From Fibrobacter sp. UWH6 (GTDB lineage Bacteria; Fibrobacterota; Fibrobacteria; Fibrobacterales; Fibrobacteraceae), in assembly GCF_900142465.1 (NCBI RefSeq), contig NZ_FRAX01000006.1:1-64000 (forward strand): a stretch of 64,000 nucleotides of DNA. Reading direction: 5' to 3'. Made by a program: the position numbers and the translations under genes. Under the pieces are notes generated by a model that had not been told where the DNA came from, made no database searches, and saw nothing but the letters and a program-made list of their open reading frames with translations. This document shows, in pieces, positions 25,369-33,217 of the stretch. The stretch's first letter is position 1, and each line of letters begins with the position of its first letter.

Positions 25369-26628
25369 ATGAACAAGAAATTTTTTGGAAAGAAAGTGGT
25401 AAAGTTTGGCTTTGTAGCCTTTGCTCTGGCTTTGGGCCTTGCCGCATGTGGTGATGGCGGCTCTTCAAACGGACCGGCTAATAACCATGAGGACACAAAC
25501 ATTTCTTCTGTTGAGTCTGAAGAAAATTTGCCCAGCTGTACAGAAAGCGGGGAAGGTTTCGTTAACTTTATTAATGGGACAAAGGAAGGTTTCATTTGCA
25601 AGGATCGTAAGTGGGTCCATTACGATATGATTGCGGACGTTGAAGAAAATCTGCCTGGCTGCACGGGGTCAAGAGAAGGCCTGTCAGCTTACCTTTATGA
25701 AGAAGACCGCGAGTTGAATTGCGTGGAAGGCTCCTGGGATGTTGTTGGCGAGGTCGCAAGTAGTTCTTCCACCAGTGTTCCTGGCACATCTTCCAGTGTC
25801 ATTCCGGGCACTGACCCGGAATCTTCATCCGACGAAGCCGTTGATCTTTCTTACGCTACAAAATGCCCTGTGGGCCATACATGCACTTACGCACCTACCG
25901 AATACTTGAATCCGAAGGTCACCTATGGCGAACTTCTGGATGAGCGTGACTACCAGATGTACAAGACGGTAGAAATCTGCGACGATAAGAATGAAAATTG
26001 CCAGACCTGGATGGCCCAGAACCTGAACTATGCTTACACCGGAGTGGCTTTTGACAACGGCTATTATACCTCCGACTCCACCAGCTGGTGCTATGACGAT
26101 GATCCAAGTTATTGCGCAGCCTATGGTCGCCTATATACCTGGGCAGCCGCGGTTGACTCTGTTGCTATTTACAAGAACTACGGTGAGGAATGTGGCTATG
26201 GCAAGTTTTGTACCCGTTTCAGTGCCTCTGCATTGGCTACGGCGCCTGTTCGTGGCGTTTGCCCCAGCGGCTGGCACCTGCCGAGCAATGCTGAATGGGG
26301 TGCTCTCTATACGAATGTGGGCGGGGCCAGCTATGCCGGTCAGAAGCTGAAGGCGAACACCAGCCTGTGGACCTCTTATAGTGGAGTGACTAATGATGAT
26401 TCTTTTGGATTCTCGGTTCTCCCTGCCGGTGGCCGCAACTACTACGGTTATTTCTACGGTCAAGGCGACTGCGCCTACTTCTGGAGTTCTACTGATTACG
26501 AGTACAGCAGCAGCTATGCGTGGTACCAGAGCTTCCACTACATCGACGGCTACGCGTCCCAGGACTACTACGGCAACTACGGCAAGTACAACGCGTTCTC
26601 CGTCCGTTGCCTTAAGGACTCTTTCTAA
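25369..26628 (+). CDS. FISUMP-domain lipoprotein with Cys-containing linker modules
   Basis: 419 residues. Signal MNKKFFGKKVVKFGFVAFALALGLAAC with lipobox LAAC. Between the signal and the domain are two short repeats starting ENLPSCTESGEGFVNF and ENLPGCTGSREGLSAY, each with two cysteines, then a Ser-rich linker. The Fib_succ_major domain (about 190-419) has DERDYQMYKTVEIC, NCQTWMAQNLNYAY, GVCPSGWHLPSNAEW, and a Tyr-rich end before VRCLKDSF. The start has AAGGAGGT at a good distance. Function unknown; probable outer-membrane lipoprotein. A terminator follows. Confidence 0.9.
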   Translation: MNKKFFGKKVVKFGFVAFALALGLAACGDGGSSNGPANNHEDTNISSVESEENLPSCTESGEGFVNFINGTKEGFICKDRKWVHYDMIADVEENLPGCTGSREGLSAYLYEEDRELNCVEGSWDVVGEVASSSSTSVPGTSSSVIPGTDPESSSDEAVDLSYATKCPVGHTCTYAPTEYLNPKVTYGELLDERDYQMYKTVEICDDKNENCQTWMAQNLNYAYTGVAFDNGYYTSDSTSWCYDDDPSYCAAYGRLYTWAAAVDSVAIYKNYGEECGYGKFCTRFSASALATAPVRGVCPSGWHLPSNAEWGALYTNVGGASYAGQKLKANTSLWTSYSGVTNDDSFGFSVLPAGGRNYYGYFYGQGDCAYFWSSTDYEYSSSYAWYQSFHYIDGYASQDYYGNYGKYNAFSVRCLKDSF

Positions 26629-26689
26629 CCAAGGTGCCGTAGGCGCCTCAAAAAAAAGGCGGCGCGAGCCGTCCTCCCCCTAAAAAAAA

Positions 26690-26726
26690 GGAGCCACCAG
26701 GGCGTAAGCCCCAAGGCTCCTTTTTT
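26690..26726 (+). terminator. Terminator after the FISUMP lipoprotein
   Basis: GGAGCC (26690-26695) with GGCTCC (26715-26720), an inner GGGCGTAAGCCC hairpin, then six T. Confidence 0.8.
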
Positions 26727-26748
26727 GTTGCAAGACAAAGGAAACCAA

Positions 26749-26961
26749 ATGGAAGAAAAACAAGCTGCACTCTACACAAATTCTAGAGTGCTAGAAAATG
26801 AAACAGGCAACACCAGCACCATACACATGTACCTTCGCAGGGCCCACTACCACGTCTTTGAACGGAGCGCAAGCCTGTTTCAAAAGCACATAGCCAAGTA
26901 CAAGGTGGTGCTCACCGTTCCAAAGAATGTGGGCCGCGAAGTGGACCATGCAGGAGTTTAA
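26749..26961 (+). CDS. Small hypothetical protein, possibly a gene remnant
   Basis: 70 codons from the ATG at 26749 (AAGGAAACC upstream). The product is MEEKQAALYTNSRVLENETG onward, basic in the middle (LRRAHYHVFERSASLFQKH), with no signal peptide or membrane segment and no motif I recognise. It starts 22 bases after a terminator with no visible promoter. It may be the start or middle of a once longer gene. Confidence 0.3.
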   Translation: MEEKQAALYTNSRVLENETGNTSTIHMYLRRAHYHVFERSASLFQKHIAKYKVVLTVPKNVGREVDHAGV

Positions 26962-27001
26962 TAAGAGGGTAGCATTGAACTGACCCCCAAAAGGAAAAAC
27001 A

Positions 27002-27079
27002 ATGGCAAAAATCAACTACAACTCCGAGACCAGGGAACTGGAGAAACTCTTGAAGAAACTTGTTTGTTTTCGGCGTTAG
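27002..27079 (+). pseudogene. 25-residue frame, probable truncated gene start
   Basis: AAAAGGAAAAACA then ATG gives MAKINYNSETRELEKLLKK and a few more residues before TAG. It has a good ribosome-binding site and a protein-like beginning but ends abruptly, like the head of a gene whose body was lost. Confidence 0.3.
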
Positions 27080-27125
27080 GCAGAAGCTTAACGGAAATAA
27101 GAGATAGTGCATGAAAATGCAAAAA

Positions 27126-27162
27126 AAATCCCGGCGTTCACACTGAAACGTCGGGATTTTTT
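27126..27162. terminator. Bidirectional terminator after parC
   Basis: AATCCCGGCGTT (27126-27137) and AACGTCGGGATT (27146-27157) pair with one wobble; T-runs follow on both strands. Confidence 0.85.
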
Positions 27163-27213
27163 GTTTAAAGTGGATCTCGGGATTGTCGCGGAACTGGTCC
27201 GCGATGTTCCTAG

Positions 27214-29826
27214 TTACTTGAACAGGTCGTTGTCGCCGTCGTCCTCGCCTTCGGAATCCGAAGTGCCGTCATCGAAAGTGTCCGGCGGAGAAATGCGGCT
27301 GGCGCGCTTGACCTTCTTGGCGGTAAACTTGCTGCCCAGAGCCTTGTAGCCCTTGACTTCTGCAATTTCCGTCAGATCCAGTTCTTCCTTCTGGACTTCG
27401 CGGCCCACCTGATATTCCATCAGTTCGCGGGCGTCGTCGGTGGCGAAGAATTCGATCATCTGGGTGTCCTTATGATCGCTGACCAGGCTGAATTCCGTAG
27501 TCATGGGGCAGCCTTCAAGATTGAAGCGCTTGACCATGTAGTTGAAGTTTCCACCTTCGAAGTACAGCACCGTAAAGACCTGTGCAGGATCGTACTTGTG
27601 AATGTACTTGATGCCTGTACCCACGAGAATGGGATCTGCCATGTCGTGGACGCGGGCGGTTCCGTTTTCCTTGACGATAAGGACCTTGTCCTTTTCGCCG
27701 AATTCGCCGATACGGTCACCCTTCTTCTGGGTGCTGATGATACCGCTGGGGGCGTCAAAGTACAGCACGCGGGCGCCCAAGGTACTTACACCCTTGCGCA
27801 GGCGCTTGATGCTCTTGACCGGGTACTTGGTAACGATATTGCCCATGGCGCCACGGCCCTTCACTTCGATGGTGCTGAAATCCACTTCGAAGTTCAGCTT
27901 GGTACGGGGGCGGGGCTTCAGGGTGACTTCTACCACTTCGGCTTCGCCGTTCAGGTTGCTGGACATGTAGAGAATCTTGCTGCCCGGCTTACCCTTGCCC
28001 ATGAAGTAGTCCTTGTCGCGGGTGACGCCACCCACGTTAAAGCGCTTGATGTAGTAAGCTCCGTCCTTGCCATCCAAATGGATGACGTTATAAATATGAC
28101 GGTCATCATCCTTCTTGAACTTTTCGACTAGGATAATATCCTTACCTACGAAGTCCTTGTCGCTGACCTTGACCACCTTGAAGCTACCGTCGGCCTTGAA
28201 TACGATCAGGTCGTCGTATTCAGAAACGTCGAAGAGGTATTCTTCCTTCTTCATACTGGTGCCCAGGAAGCCTTCCTTGCGGTTGACATACAGCTTCTGG
28301 TTGGCGATGGCCACATGTACAGCGTTCACCTTGCCGAATTCTGCAATCTGGGACTTACGTTCCTTGCCTTCGCCATACTTCTTGAGGATATTCTTGAAGT
28401 GGTTGATGGTGTAGTCGGTAATATGTTCCTGGTTGAACTTGTTTTCGGCAATCTTTGCATCCAGTTCTGCCAACAGTTCGTCGGCCTTCTTGCGGTCGAA
28501 ACGGCTGATGCGGCGGATAGGAATTTCCGCAAGCTTCAGGATTTCTTCTTCGGTGACCTCGCGGCGGAGCATCTTCTTGACGTAGGGCTTCAGGCCTTCA
28601 TCAATGAGCTGGACCATTTCTTCGCGGCTCTTGGCATTCTCGATAACCTGGTAGACCTTCTTTTCTATGAAGATCTTTTCGAGGCTGGTCATGTGCCACT
28701 TGTCTTCAAGGTGCTTCAGTTCGTTCTGAAGTTCCCACTGCAGCAGGTGAACCGTATGTTCGGTGTTCATACGCAGGATTTCGGACACGCCCAGGAATTT
28801 GGGGTGCTTGTCTACAATGACGCAAGTGCAGGGGGACAGGCTCTTTTCGCAGTCGGTAAAGGCGTAGAGGGCGTCCATGGCCACCTGGGGATCGGTACCG
28901 GCCTGCAGGTGGATCAGAATTTCCACATCGCGGCTGGTGTTGTCGTCCACATGCTTGATCTTGATCTTGCCCTTGTCGTTGGCCTTGACGATGCTGTCGA
29001 TCAAACTTGAAGTTGTGGTGCCGTAGGGGATTTCGCGGATGGCCAAAGTCTTGTTGTCGACCTTTTCGATCTTGGCGCGCACACGCACGCGACCGCCACG
29101 CTGACCGTCGTTATATTCGCTAACATCGATAATGCCGCCGGTAAAGAAGTCGGGATAGAGTTCGAACTTCTTGCCCCTGAGGATGGCGATACTGCATTCG
29201 CAAAGTTCGCGGAAGTTGTGGGGGAGAATGGAGGTGCTGAGACCCACGGCAATGCCGTCGACGCCCTGAGCCAAAAGCAGGGGGAACTTGACAGGCAAGG
29301 TTACCGGTTCTTCGCTACGTCCGTCGTAGCTGGGCACCCATTCGGTGGTTTCGCCGTTAAAGACCACGTCTACGGCAAAAGGTGTCAGACGTCCTTCGAT
29401 GTAACGGGGGGCTGCAGCGCGGTCGCCGGTCAGCGGGTTACCCCAGTTACCCTGGGTATCGATGAGCAGGCCCTTCTGGCCCAGGCCCACCAGGGCATCA
29501 CCGATGGATGCGTCACCGTGGGGGTGGTAAGCCATGGTACGACCGACGATGGTTGCCACCTTCTGGTAACGGCCGTCGTGATTTTCGAACAGGGAGTGCA
29601 AGATACGACGTTGCACCGGCTTCAAGCCGTCTTCGTAATACGGAACGGCGCGGTCCAGAATTACATAGCTGGCGTAATCAAGGAACCAGCCGTCATACAG
29701 TTTTTCTAGGTGGTGTACATTGGACAGGCCCAGAGTAGTATCCTGGTGCTCACCCACCTTAACATCGTTAAAAGATTCTTTGGAAGTTTCTACTTCGTTT
29801 TCGTTATCGTTGTTCATGTCGCTCAT
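27214..29826 (-). CDS. parC: DNA topoisomerase IV subunit A (GyrA/ParC family)
   Basis: Breakage-reunion subunit of a type IIA topoisomerase. About 870 residues. The N-terminal part has the family core: YASYVILDRAVPYYEDGLKP, QRRILHSLFE, HPHGDASIGDALVGLGQ, NWGNPLTGDRAAAPRYIEGR with the catalytic Tyr in PRYIE, and the SILPHNF gate region. The C-terminal third is a shorter, degenerate beta-pinwheel followed by an acidic tail (DGTSDSEGEDDGDNDLF). The short C-terminal domain and the missing GyrA box favour ParC over GyrA, as in Bacteroidetes-type ParC. Starts at 29826 or 29817 are both possible; no clear Shine-Dalgarno. parE is not in the window. Confidence 0.88.
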   Translation of the reverse strand: MSDMNNDNENEVETSKESFNDVKVGEHQDTTLGLSNVHHLEKLYDGWFLDYASYVILDRAVPYYEDGLKPVQRRILHSLFENHDGRYQKVATIVGRTMAYHPHGDASIGDALVGLGQKGLLIDTQGNWGNPLTGDRAAAPRYIEGRLTPFAVDVVFNGETTEWVPSYDGRSEEPVTLPVKFPLLLAQGVDGIAVGLSTSILPHNFRELCECSIAILRGKKFELYPDFFTGGIIDVSEYNDGQRGGRVRVRAKIEKVDNKTLAIREIPYGTTTSSLIDSIVKANDKGKIKIKHVDDNTSRDVEILIHLQAGTDPQVAMDALYAFTDCEKSLSPCTCVIVDKHPKFLGVSEILRMNTEHTVHLLQWELQNELKHLEDKWHMTSLEKIFIEKKVYQVIENAKSREEMVQLIDEGLKPYVKKMLRREVTEEEILKLAEIPIRRISRFDRKKADELLAELDAKIAENKFNQEHITDYTINHFKNILKKYGEGKERKSQIAEFGKVNAVHVAIANQKLYVNRKEGFLGTSMKKEEYLFDVSEYDDLIVFKADGSFKVVKVSDKDFVGKDIILVEKFKKDDDRHIYNVIHLDGKDGAYYIKRFNVGGVTRDKDYFMGKGKPGSKILYMSSNLNGEAEVVEVTLKPRPRTKLNFEVDFSTIEVKGRGAMGNIVTKYPVKSIKRLRKGVSTLGARVLYFDAPSGIISTQKKGDRIGEFGEKDKVLIVKENGTARVHDMADPILVGTGIKYIHKYDPAQVFTVLYFEGGNFNYMVKRFNLEGCPMTTEFSLVSDHKDTQMIEFFATDDARELMEYQVGREVQKEELDLTEIAEVKGYKALGSKFTAKKVKRASRISPPDTFDDGTSDSEGEDDGDNDLFK

Positions 29827-29858
29827 AAGTCGTGTAGAAATAGAATAATGTCGTACGT

Positions 29859-30556
29859 TCAAAAATCAGTTTTGGGGCTTAATGTAGAAAAAATTTCTGA
29901 CAGTAAAGTGACATTGCTACACCTACGGTGTTCCCCAGTTCCTGCTACAGCGACTGACATGTGTTGTGCAGCCATCTGTAACCCGACTCGATAATGTTCT
30001 GCAATGGTGTAGCCCAAATTAAGGGTGTATCCGACAGTTGACGCGGAAATCCACTCATCACTGGTTGTAGATCGGCCATTCAATTCCACTTCTGCGCTCA
30101 TTATGGAACCGCCCACAAAAAAGTGAGAAAGGCTTTCGCTTTCGTTCGCCCAAATCATTAATTGTCCGCACACATCTATTTGACTGGATTTCAGATAAGT
30201 GCGACTTGCTAACGAACTGGTATTTGTCCCTTTTTCAACACGAACATTAAATGTGTCAATGGTGATTATAAAGGGTTCCCCAGGGTCGATGCTGTAAAGG
30301 ATTTCATCTTTCAATCGGGCGTTCAGCGAACTTTCATAAACATCGTTTTTCGATCCCGAAAGAACGTAGTTCCAATTCGATTCTCCAACACCATACATAT
30401 CAACGAGATCTGGCCTGATCAAACCGAAAGCTTCATACAAGGAGTCAAGACCTGCAAAGTAAGGCCTGGGGCGTAAACCGCTTCGTTGAAGCCGATTTCG
30501 CCGCACCCCAAAAAAAATAATGAAATTAGAACGATTTGCAAAAATGCAATCTTCAT
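29859..30556 (-). pseudogene. Frameshifted lipoprotein gene
   Basis: From the ATG at 30554-30556 (TTGAGG upstream) the frame gives MKIAFLQIVLISLFFLGCGE, a clean lipoprotein signal with lipobox FLGC, but stops after about 46 codons. The adjacent frame, shifted by -1, is open from 30506 to 29859 and continues with protein-like sequence (YFAGLDSLYEAFGLIRPDLV, YGVGESNWNYVLSG, beta-rich to the end). The switch must lie near 30450-30490, by a CCCC run. Either the gene lost one base or the assembly has an error. An eight-T run just before the lipobox could also permit slippage. No family recognised; the stop lies 32 bases before parC. Confidence 0.6.
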
Positions 30557-30667
30557 AACCTCAACACCTAACAATTATAGGACGGTAATATAGCATCTTT
30601 TTATGGTATTATAGTTCTTGAAGGCATTCAAATTTTATATATTCCGTTTAGTAATTGGAGGTTTTTT

Positions 30668-31105
30668 ATGAAATTTTCCCGTGTGATTTCCCTGGCCGCT
30701 CTGTTTGCTGCATCTTTCGGCTTTGTCGCCTGTGATGATTCCTCTTCTGCTTCTAGCGACGAAAAGGCTGGCTACGACTGCTCCGTTAAAGGCGGCGTAA
30801 AGGTCGTCTACCCGGCCGGTGGCGAAAAGTTCAAGATGGGCGAAACCATTACCGTTATTTACGGCTCCGACATTCAGGGAACGGGTTTCCGTTTCGTGTA
30901 CAAGGTCGACAAGGATGACCTGGGCGACGATATGTTCGAAGAATCCATGGGCCCGGAACATCCGGATGGCAAGACTTGCTACGAACAGAAGGTCGTTCTC
31001 GATAGCAATTATTCTGAACCTTCCGATGAAGCTATCATCCGCGTGATTCCTTACGAAAATACCAGTAAGGCCGGTAATTCCGGTACTTTCAAGGTTTCTA
31101 AGTAA
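30668..31105 (+). CDS. Small lipoprotein with Ig-like or Kre9-like beta domain
   Basis: 145 residues. Signal MKFSRVISLAALFAASFGFVAC with lipobox FVAC, a short Ser/Asp linker, then one compact beta domain (about 38-145) beginning VKVVYPAGGEKFKMGETITV, a pattern like the Kre9/Ser-Thr anchored Ig fold, with two Cys that could pair. TTGGAGG precedes the ATG. Probably a surface or periplasmic lipoprotein of unknown role. The next gene starts three bases after its stop, so they may be co-transcribed. Confidence 0.75.
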   Translation: MKFSRVISLAALFAASFGFVACDDSSSASSDEKAGYDCSVKGGVKVVYPAGGEKFKMGETITVIYGSDIQGTGFRFVYKVDKDDLGDDMFEESMGPEHPDGKTCYEQKVVLDSNYSEPSDEAIIRVIPYENTSKAGNSGTFKVSK

Positions 31106-31108
31106 TCC

Positions 31109-32182
31109 TTGAGAATCCCGCACTTAAATCCTAAAGACAATTCGATCACCGTGGCCATTGTCGGCTGCGGTGGTTTTATTGGTAGTCACCTGCTTAAAGC
31201 TGTGCTGCAGCGTACCTGCTGGCGGGTGTTTGCCGTAGACCTTGAATCTTACAGGATCCAGCAGCACTTGGCTGACCCGCGGGTGGAATTCTACTGCGGC
31301 GATCTGGCGAACCCTTCCGTGGTGCAGCGCATTGCACAGTTCCCCGTGGTGGTGAACTTGGCTGCCATTTGCGTGCCTAGCCGTTATATGTCCGAGGCGG
31401 CAACCGTCATTCGCAGCAATTACGATCACCCGGCCCGCCTGGCCGATGCCTGCGCCAAGAGCGGCTCCTGGCTAATCCATTTTTCTACCTCCGAAATTTA
31501 TGGAAAGACCGCGGCGGATTCCGGCCTGCTGGAAGAAGATTCTGCAGACCTTGTCTTTGGGTCGGTGGCTGCAAGTCGCTGGAGCTACGCTACCGCAAAA
31601 CTTCTGGCGGAACGCTATATGGCAGGGCTTACGAACCTGCAATGGACCGTGGTGCGCCCCTTCAACTTTGTGGGCCCCTACATGGATTTTATGCCCGGCG
31701 TCGATGGGGAAGGAATCCCCCGAGTGCTGGCGAATTTTTCTACGGCCCTGGTGCGGGGCGAACCCATTAAGCTTGTGAATGGCGGACTTGCCCGACGGAC
31801 CTTTACCTCGGTTCATGACGCCATTGATTTTATCTTCTGCCTCTTTGAAAATCCTGCGGCTGCAAAGGGCCAGGCCTTTAACGTTGGAAATCCTGACAAC
31901 GAAATTTCCATTGCGGAACTGGCACGGATCATGACCGAAATCTATGCCGATGTAAAGCACATTCCCGTAGAAGAAATCCCTGGGGCACAGATTGTGGACG
32001 GCGTTGAATACTATGGCGTTGGCTACGAAGATTCCCTCCGCCGCATGCCCAGTGTCGAAAAGGCGGAACGGCTGGTAGGCTTTAAGGCTTCGACACCCTT
32101 GCGTGAAGTCTTGCGGGAATCGCTGACCTGGTTTGCGGAACATTACAGCACTTCGGATTGCCTTGAAAAGTTGGCGGAATAA
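31109..32182 (+). CDS. ArnA-type UDP-glucuronate decarboxylase (NAD-dependent epimerase/dehydratase family)
   Basis: 357 residues. Rossmann start VAIVGCGGFIGSH, then FSTSEIYG (Ser and Glu near 128-129), RWSYATAKLLAER (Tyr-X3-Lys), VVRPFNFVGP, GGLARRTFTSVHDAI, FNVGNPDNEISI, and YYGVGYEDSLRRMPSVEKAER. The Glu after Ser and the Arg in RRMPS correspond to residues that mark the oxidative decarboxylase domain of E. coli ArnA, which converts UDP-glucuronate to a UDP-4-keto-pentose. The formyltransferase half of ArnA is absent. The frame starts at a TTG; GTG at about 31150 is an alternative that would remove only the N-terminal tail. It overlaps the following glycosyltransferase gene by one base. 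Confidence 0.78.
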   Translation: MRIPHLNPKDNSITVAIVGCGGFIGSHLLKAVLQRTCWRVFAVDLESYRIQQHLADPRVEFYCGDLANPSVVQRIAQFPVVVNLAAICVPSRYMSEAATVIRSNYDHPARLADACAKSGSWLIHFSTSEIYGKTAADSGLLEEDSADLVFGSVAASRWSYATAKLLAERYMAGLTNLQWTVVRPFNFVGPYMDFMPGVDGEGIPRVLANFSTALVRGEPIKLVNGGLARRTFTSVHDAIDFIFCLFENPAAAKGQAFNVGNPDNEISIAELARIMTEIYADVKHIPVEEIPGAQIVDGVEYYGVGYEDSLRRMPSVEKAERLVGFKASTPLREVLRESLTWFAEHYSTSDCLEKLAE

Positions 32183-33009
32183 TGCCCGCGGAATTCAACA
32201 CCTTTATTTTTGTGCCGGCCTACAATGTGGAAAAGACCTTGGCCGGTGTGCTGGATAAAATTCCCCAAAGCGTGTGGCGCAAATCCAAGATTCTTGTGAT
32301 AGATGATGGATCGCAGGACGGGACCCGCAAACAGTTTGATAAATATGTAGAAGGTTTTCGGGAAGGTCCCGCTGAAAAATCGCAGGAAGGGACTGTTGAA
32401 AAATCTCGGAACGGTTCCGCCCCCCGCCTCGAATATTTTCGTTTTGAAAAGAACAGCGGCTATGGCGCTGTCGTCAAAAAGGGCTTAAGCGAAGGACTCT
32501 CCTCGGGCGCCAAGTTCATCGTCTGCCTTCACGGCGACGGACAGTACCCCGCTGATTTGCTGGACCAGTTTCTAGACCATCTGGAAAATTTCAGAACCGT
32601 AGATGGCCACGGTAACGAGTCTGCGCTCGCTCTATTGCAGGGCTCTCGCCACGCAGTGACCGGTGGCGCCAAGGCAGGGAACATGCCCCTGCACAAGAGA
32701 ATTGGCGGAGCCTTCTTGACCGCCCTAGAAAATCTGGTGTTCCGTCAGAAGCTGACTGATCGCCACAGCGGATTCATTCTTTACTCCGCCGACTTCTTGC
32801 GCACCGTGGAACTATCTCGCCTGAGCCCCTCCTTTGACATCGACCTGGAGCTGATTTCCATTGCGGATGCCCGTGGCTTTGCCATAGGTGAACTTCCCAT
32901 TCCCACTGTTTACGCCGAAGAAAAATCCAACCTGAACGTAGTGACCTACGGCCTTCGCTGTTTAAGACAAATTGCTAGAAGATTTTGCTTTACGTTAAAA
33001 GTGAAATAA
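32182..33009 (+). CDS. Family 2 glycosyltransferase (polyprenyl-phosphate type)
   Basis: 275 residues. GT-A fold with FVPAYNVEKTL, VIDDGSQDGT, NSGYGAVVKKGL and HGDGQYP (DxD-like), then DRHSGFILYS, resembling dolichyl/undecaprenyl-phosphate sugar transferases. There is no C-terminal membrane pair. It starts in the TAATG overlap with the ArnA-like gene, so the two are translationally coupled and probably act in one sugar-modification step. Residues about 57-80 contain an imperfect 8-residue tandem repeat (EGPAEKS, EGTVEKS) absent from typical members. The acceptor is unknown. Confidence 0.85.
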   Translation: MPAEFNTFIFVPAYNVEKTLAGVLDKIPQSVWRKSKILVIDDGSQDGTRKQFDKYVEGFREGPAEKSQEGTVEKSRNGSAPRLEYFRFEKNSGYGAVVKKGLSEGLSSGAKFIVCLHGDGQYPADLLDQFLDHLENFRTVDGHGNESALALLQGSRHAVTGGAKAGNMPLHKRIGGAFLTALENLVFRQKLTDRHSGFILYSADFLRTVELSRLSPSFDIDLELISIADARGFAIGELPIPTVYAEEKSNLNVVTYGLRCLRQIARRFCFTLKVK

Positions 33010-33054
33010 AAATTCTATACCCATTGCGTTAATAAAAAATCTTTTTTTGCATTT

Positions 33055-33140
33055 TCCTCATACCTCATACCTCATAGCTCATACCTCATATCTCATACCT
33101 CATACCACATACCACATACCACATACCTCATAACTGGTAT
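33055..33140. repeat. Tandem CATACCTCATA-type repeat array
   Basis: About twelve imperfect tandem units of 7-10 bases built on CATACCTCATA and CATACCACATA. No spacers, so it is not a CRISPR. It is a single-armed relative of the composite hairpin repeats. Confidence 0.7.
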
Positions 33141-33205
33141 CTGATTCTCGCGCATGAATTCTCATTTATTTTTCCCCTGGTTAGCGCTTTTCTCTCTGAC
33201 TTACA

Positions 33206-33217
33206 TATATTTAAAGT
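33206..33217 (+). promoter_or_regulatory. -10-like TATATT directly before the MoxR gene
   Basis: TATATT at 33206-33211, six bases before the ATG, in the block TATATTTAAAG. Identical spacing and nearly identical sequence occur before nadE. Suggests a leaderless transcript. Confidence 0.5.

Larger units (their letters stand above)
26629..27213. other. Region with decayed small frames between the FISUMP lipoprotein and parC
   Basis: Holds a GC-rich palindromic stretch (26630-26680), the lipoprotein terminator, two short frames (26749-26961 and 27002-27079) and the parC terminator. Composition and the abrupt ends of the frames suggest remnants of an inserted unit. Confidence 0.4.

Noticed and set aside
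33055-33140. CRISPR-like array
   Set aside because: Units are contiguous 7-10 base repeats without spacers and no cas genes are present.
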